Assembly: GCF_003391115.1 (NCBI RefSeq)
Contig: NZ_QTJP01000001.1
Location: 806,001-870,000, forward strand
Direction of reading: 5' to 3'
From: Sphingomonas crusticola
Lineage (GTDB): Bacteria; Pseudomonadota; Alphaproteobacteria; Sphingomonadales; Sphingomonadaceae
DNA: 64,000 nucleotides
The notes below the pieces were generated by a model. That model had not been told where the DNA came from and did no database searches. It saw only the letters and a program-made list of their open reading frames with translations. A program made the position numbers and the translations under genes. Shown here in pieces: positions 60,819-64,000 of this stretch. Numbering within the stretch: position 1 is the stretch's first letter; each line of letters starts with the position of its first letter.

Positions 60819-61688
60819 CTATTCTTGATCGACCGCTTCGAGCAGGTGGTCAATCGCGGCGGCCACCTCTGGTTCCTCCAGGGTTGGCGTGTGCCCTATA
60901 CCCGGCAACGTCACGAAATCCATCTCCGGCAGACGATGTGCCATTTCGGACGCCGTTTCCGCCTCCAGCACGTCCGAATGCTCACCGCGCACCAGCAAGG
61001 TCGGCAGGCCATGCAAGCTTTGGAACGCAGGCCACAGATCGAAGGCCGGATCGGGCACCGGTAGCTTGAACGGCGTCGCGATTGCCATATCGTAATCGAA
61101 ACGGATACGGCCATCGGCATCCCGCCGGCAAACACGATAGGCCCACTGCCGCCAGTCCTTGGCCGTGTAGTTGGGGAAGGTGGCGGTATGCGGCGCGGCA
61201 ATCGCCTGAGCTGCTTCGTCCCAACCGGCAAAACTTTGCTCCCGGCCGACATAGCTGCGGATCCGCGCCATGCCCTCGGCCCCAAGCACCGGTCCGATAT
61301 CGTTGAGCAGCACGCCCGCCAGGAACGCCCGATCCGTCAGGGCGATCAGCATCGTCATCAGGCCGCCGAGCGAGGTGCCGAACGCCACCAATGGCGGAAG
61401 ATCATGCTCGACGATCAGGGCCAGCAGGTCCTGCAGATAGACCTGCGGAACATAGGTCAGCGGGTCAGCCGCATACTCGCTCTCGCCCCGACCGCGCAGA
61501 TCGACCGCGATCACGCGCCGCGTGCCGGCAAGGCGCGCCGCCACCCCTTCGAAATCGCGTGCATTGCGCGTCAGGCCGGGAATGCACAGGATCGGGGCCC
61601 GGGCCGCGTCGCCCGGATAGTCGCGATAGTGCAGCCGTAGCCCGTCGGCGGAATACCAATAGCCGTCTTGATACGTCGGGCCTGCCAT
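60819..61688 (-). CDS. alpha/beta hydrolase
   Basis: A 289-residue cytoplasmic hydrolase: C-I-P-G-L-T-R-N-A-R-D-F oxyanion region, D-L-R-G-R-G-E-S, nucleophile elbow G-T-S-L-G-G and L-P-G-I-G-H-T-P-T with the catalytic histidine. Substrate unknown (esterase or epoxide/haloalkane-like). ATG 61688 with GGGAGACGC upstream. Divergent from selO. Confidence 0.87.
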   Translation of the reverse strand: MAGPTYQDGYWYSADGLRLHYRDYPGDAARAPILCIPGLTRNARDFEGVAARLAGTRRVIAVDLRGRGESEYAADPLTYVPQVYLQDLLALIVEHDLPPLVAFGTSLGGLMTMLIALTDRAFLAGVLLNDIGPVLGAEGMARIRSYVGREQSFAGWDEAAQAIAAPHTATFPNYTAKDWRQWAYRVCRRDADGRIRFDYDMAIATPFKLPVPDPAFDLWPAFQSLHGLPTLLVRGEHSDVLEAETASEMAHRLPEMDFVTLPGIGHTPTLEEPEVAAAIDHLLEAVDQE

Positions 61689-61728
61689 GCGCTTGCGTCT
61701 CCCGCCTATGCCACCCCATATCGGCGCG

Positions 61729-63096
61729 ATGGCATCCTCCCCGCAACCGCCGATCGTCGGCATCGCCGATTTCCTCGCCGATGCGGTCGAAGCCGCCGAT
61801 TTCCCACAAGCGATACTGCGCTTCCGAAACGATCGCGCGGCGGCGGCGGTCGGAATGGATGGCCTGTCGAATGACGAGTGGGTCGCGCATTTCGGCCGCT
61901 TCCGGCCGTTGCCCGGAAATCTGCCGCAGCCGTTGGCGCTGCGCTATCACGGCCATCAATTCCGCAGCTACAATCCCGATCTCGGCGACGGCCGCGGCTT
62001 CACCTTTGCCCAATTGCGTGACGACCAGGGGCGGCTGCTCGATCTCGGCACCAAGGGGTCGGGGACAACGCCCTATAGCCGGTTCGGCGATGGCCGGCTG
62101 ACGCTCAAGGGCGGCGTGCGCGAGATCCTCGCGACCGAGATGCTCGAAGCGCTTGGCGTGAACACCTCCAAAACCTTTTCGCTGATTGAGACCGGCGAGC
62201 CTCTCCAGCGCGGCGACGAGCCCTCCCCCACCCGCTCCTCGGTGCTTGTGCGACTGAGCCACGGCCATATCCGCATCGGCAGCTTCCAGCGCCTCAACAT
62301 ACTCGACCGTGCGGATGAAATGGAGCAGCTGACCCGCTACGTTCTCGAACAACTTTATGGTGAACAGCCGGGTGATGCGCCCGCGCTGCGGCTGCTGGAA
62401 CAGGTGGTGCAGCGTACCGCGCGGCTTGCCGCTTCCTATATGGCGGCCGGCTTCGTCCACGGTGTGCTGAACAGCGACAATATCAACGTCACCGGCGAGA
62501 GTTTCGATTACGGGCCGTGGCGCTTCACGCCTTTCTGGGACGCGGAATTCACCGCCGCCTATTTCGACCATCAGGGTCTCTACGCCTTCGGGCGCCAGCC
62601 GCAGGCAATCCATTGGGATGTCGTTCAGCTCGCCATTGCATTGGTCAAGCTGGCGCCGATCGAGGCGCTGGCGCCAATTCTCGATGCATTTCCGCAAGTC
62701 TATGAGGATGCGTTTAGCCGCGCCATGCTCGCGCGGCTCGGGGTACAGCCACGCTCGGACGCGGACGATCTGGCGCTGGTCCAGGCGATCGAGCAGGGCC
62801 TCGCCACGCATACCGTCGGCATCGACCGTTTCTTCTTCGACTGGTCCGGGGGCCGGCGCCGTCCTGGTCCATATGACCACACATACACACAACATTTCGG
62901 CGAGGTTGAAACCATGCTCACGCGCTATGACAGCGCCCGCACGACCGATCACCCTTATTGGGCTGACGCCGAGCCCTGCTCGATGCACATCGACGAAGTG
63001 GAGGCGATCTGGGCGGCAATCGACACGCGCGACGATTGGTCGCTGTTGCACAAGAAGGTCGCGGCGATCCGCCGCATGGGCGAGGCGCATAAATGA
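61729..63096 (+). CDS. selO: protein adenylyltransferase SelO
   Basis: About 455 residues (YdiU/SelO family), a pseudokinase-fold enzyme that transfers AMP to protein Ser/Thr/Tyr. G-T-K-G-S-G-T-T-P-Y-S-R and G-V-L-N-S-D-N-I-N-V are family blocks. Three ATGs are possible (61687, 61708, 61729); the last leaves a 40-base gap to the divergent hydrolase gene and is preferred. Stop overlaps the next start (ATGA). Confidence 0.9.
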   Translation: MASSPQPPIVGIADFLADAVEAADFPQAILRFRNDRAAAAVGMDGLSNDEWVAHFGRFRPLPGNLPQPLALRYHGHQFRSYNPDLGDGRGFTFAQLRDDQGRLLDLGTKGSGTTPYSRFGDGRLTLKGGVREILATEMLEALGVNTSKTFSLIETGEPLQRGDEPSPTRSSVLVRLSHGHIRIGSFQRLNILDRADEMEQLTRYVLEQLYGEQPGDAPALRLLEQVVQRTARLAASYMAAGFVHGVLNSDNINVTGESFDYGPWRFTPFWDAEFTAAYFDHQGLYAFGRQPQAIHWDVVQLAIALVKLAPIEALAPILDAFPQVYEDAFSRAMLARLGVQPRSDADDLALVQAIEQGLATHTVGIDRFFFDWSGGRRRPGPYDHTYTQHFGEVETMLTRYDSARTTDHPYWADAEPCSMHIDEVEAIWAAIDTRDDWSLLHKKVAAIRRMGEAHK

Positions 63097-64000
63097 CCCA
63101 ATTGATCAGTTACGAGCCCGCCACCGGCGCGGAATTATGGAGGGGCGAGACAGGCAATGTCGACGCTGAGGTCGGCGCCGCGCGCGCGGGCTGGGCGGGA
63201 TGGGCCACCAAGCCCTTTGAGGACCGTGCCGAGACGCTCCGCCGCTTTGCCGACATCGTCCGCGCCCGCGCTGACGAATTTGCCGACATCATCGCGCGCG
63301 AAACGGGCAAGCCGCTGTGGGAAGCCAAGGGCGAGGTGGATGCCGTGATCGGCAAGGTCGGCATCTCCATCACGGCGTATGGCGAACGTACGCCCGAGCG
63401 GCGGATGGACGGTGCCCTCGGCGCGCAGACGGCGATCCGCCACAAGCCACATGGCGTGCTGGCTGTATTGGGCCCGTATAATTTCCCGGCGCACCTGCCC
63501 AACGGGCATATCGTGCCGGCACTGCTGGCCGGCAATGCGGTGGTCTTCAAGCCATCCGAGAAGACTCCCGCCAGCGGCGCCTTTTTGTTCGAGCGGTTCC
63601 GCGAGGCGGGCGTGCCGGAAAGTGCGATCCGGCTCGTCCAGGGCGGTCGCGAGGAGGGCAAGGCGGTAGCCGCGCATCCCGGAATCGATGGACTGCTCTT
63701 CACCGGCTCGGCGGGCGCAGGCGCGGCTCTCAACCGCCAGTTCGCAGACACGCCTCAGCGCATCCTTGCGCTTGAGCTCGGCGGCAACAATCCACTGGTG
63801 GTGTGGGATACGCCGGACATCCACGCCGCCGCCACGATTGTCGTCCAGTCCGGCTTCCTCTCCGCCGGGCAACGCTGCACCTGCGGACGGCGCCTGATCG
63901 TGCGCGACGGGACGGAAGGTCCGCTACTGCAAGAGGTCGGCAAGATCCTCGACCGCGTTATCGTCGGCGCACCGCACGATCAGCCGGCACCATTCATGGG
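63093..64000 (+). CDS. astD: succinylglutamate-semialdehyde dehydrogenase, 5' part
   Basis: 302 codons are visible; the gene runs off the window. An aldehyde dehydrogenase with the AstD-type opening, N-F-P-A-H-L-P-N-G-H cofactor region, F-T-G-S-A-G-A-G, L-E-L-G-G-N-N and catalytic cysteine in S-A-G-Q-R-C-T. AstD is the fourth step of the arginine succinyltransferase pathway. The ATG overlaps the selO stop, so the two are coupled; ast genes may continue beyond the window. Confidence 0.9.
   Translation, partial: MTQLISYEPATGAELWRGETGNVDAEVGAARAGWAGWATKPFEDRAETLRRFADIVRARADEFADIIARETGKPLWEAKGEVDAVIGKVGISITAYGERTPERRMDGALGAQTAIRHKPHGVLAVLGPYNFPAHLPNGHIVPALLAGNAVVFKPSEKTPASGAFLFERFREAGVPESAIRLVQGGREEGKAVAAHPGIDGLLFTGSAGAGAALNRQFADTPQRILALELGGNNPLVVWDTPDIHAAATIVVQSGFLSAGQRCTCGRRLIVRDGTEGPLLQEVGKILDRVIVGAPHDQPAPFM

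Overview
The window is GC-rich, gene-dense chromosomal DNA of an alphaproteobacterium, most likely a sphingomonad (Sphingomonas or a close relative). Supporting evidence: two TonB-dependent receptors with plug-type N-termini, the alphaproteobacterial cell-cycle regulators GcrA and RcdA (DUF1465), EcfG-type general-stress promoters, a ROSE-type RNA thermometer, and dispersed REP-like palindromes. The genus is an inference from family recognition and gene order, not from a marker gene. I see no tRNA, rRNA, CRISPR array, insertion sequence or prophage.

Layout. 1-4.7 kb: end of a metallo-beta-lactamase-fold hydrolase, an SGNH hydrolase, an exported alpha/beta hydrolase, and an amino-acid permease divergent from kynureninase. 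4.8-6.8 kb: three tandem paralogues of an unrecognised family ending in an R-L-F-G-R tail. 6.9-13.5 kb: secA, two small exported proteins (one with two TonB-C-like repeats), argJ, a SEC-C gene broken by two +1 shifts, a GFA-family protein and an inositol-monophosphatase-family gene (hisN-like). 13.6-18.6 kb: a peptide-type ABC transporter packed into three overlapping genes, with the binding protein fused to a permease and both ATPases fused together. 18.7-22.2 kb: a TonB receptor divergent from a pantothenate kinase with an N-terminal helix-turn-helix domain. 22.4-26.0 kb: branched-chain 2-oxoacid dehydrogenase E1a-E1b-E2. 26-28 kb: EF-hand protein, rcdA, and an Hsp20 gene with a sigma-32 promoter and ROSE-like leader. 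28-32 kb: cyoABCD quinol oxidase. 32-37 kb: two tiny YdcH-like proteins, an ABC-2 permease, gcrA, a DUF4174 protein and parE. 37-43 kb: hydrolase, methyltransferase, metZ-apaG-lysR, glutathione peroxidase, leuB. 43-48.8 kb: smc with small downstream genes, two DsbA-type proteins and a DciA-like protein. 48.8-51.6 kb: mutY-nudC facing a ferredoxin/flavodoxin-NADP reductase. 51.7-56.3 kb: second TonB receptor, a tiny membrane protein and an MFS transporter. 56.3-64 kb: transglutaminase, a pair of divergent stress-controlled genes, a GATase, a nitronate monooxygenase with a cysteine cluster, an alpha/beta hydrolase, selO and the start of astD.

Many adjacent genes share ATGA or GTGA stop/start overlaps (the ABC transporter, bkd, cyo, metZ-apaG-lysR, the two DsbA genes, mutY-nudC, selO-astD), indicating translationally coupled operons. 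REP-like elements recur at six or more places. One lies in frame inside the bkd E2 linker and two supply the N-terminal codons of ABC transporter genes. The observations most worth following are the three-paralogue family, the HTH-pantothenate kinase fusion with its operator-like upstream region, the binding-protein/permease fusion, the doubly frameshifted SEC-C gene, and the paired divergent EcfG promoters near 58.15 kb.
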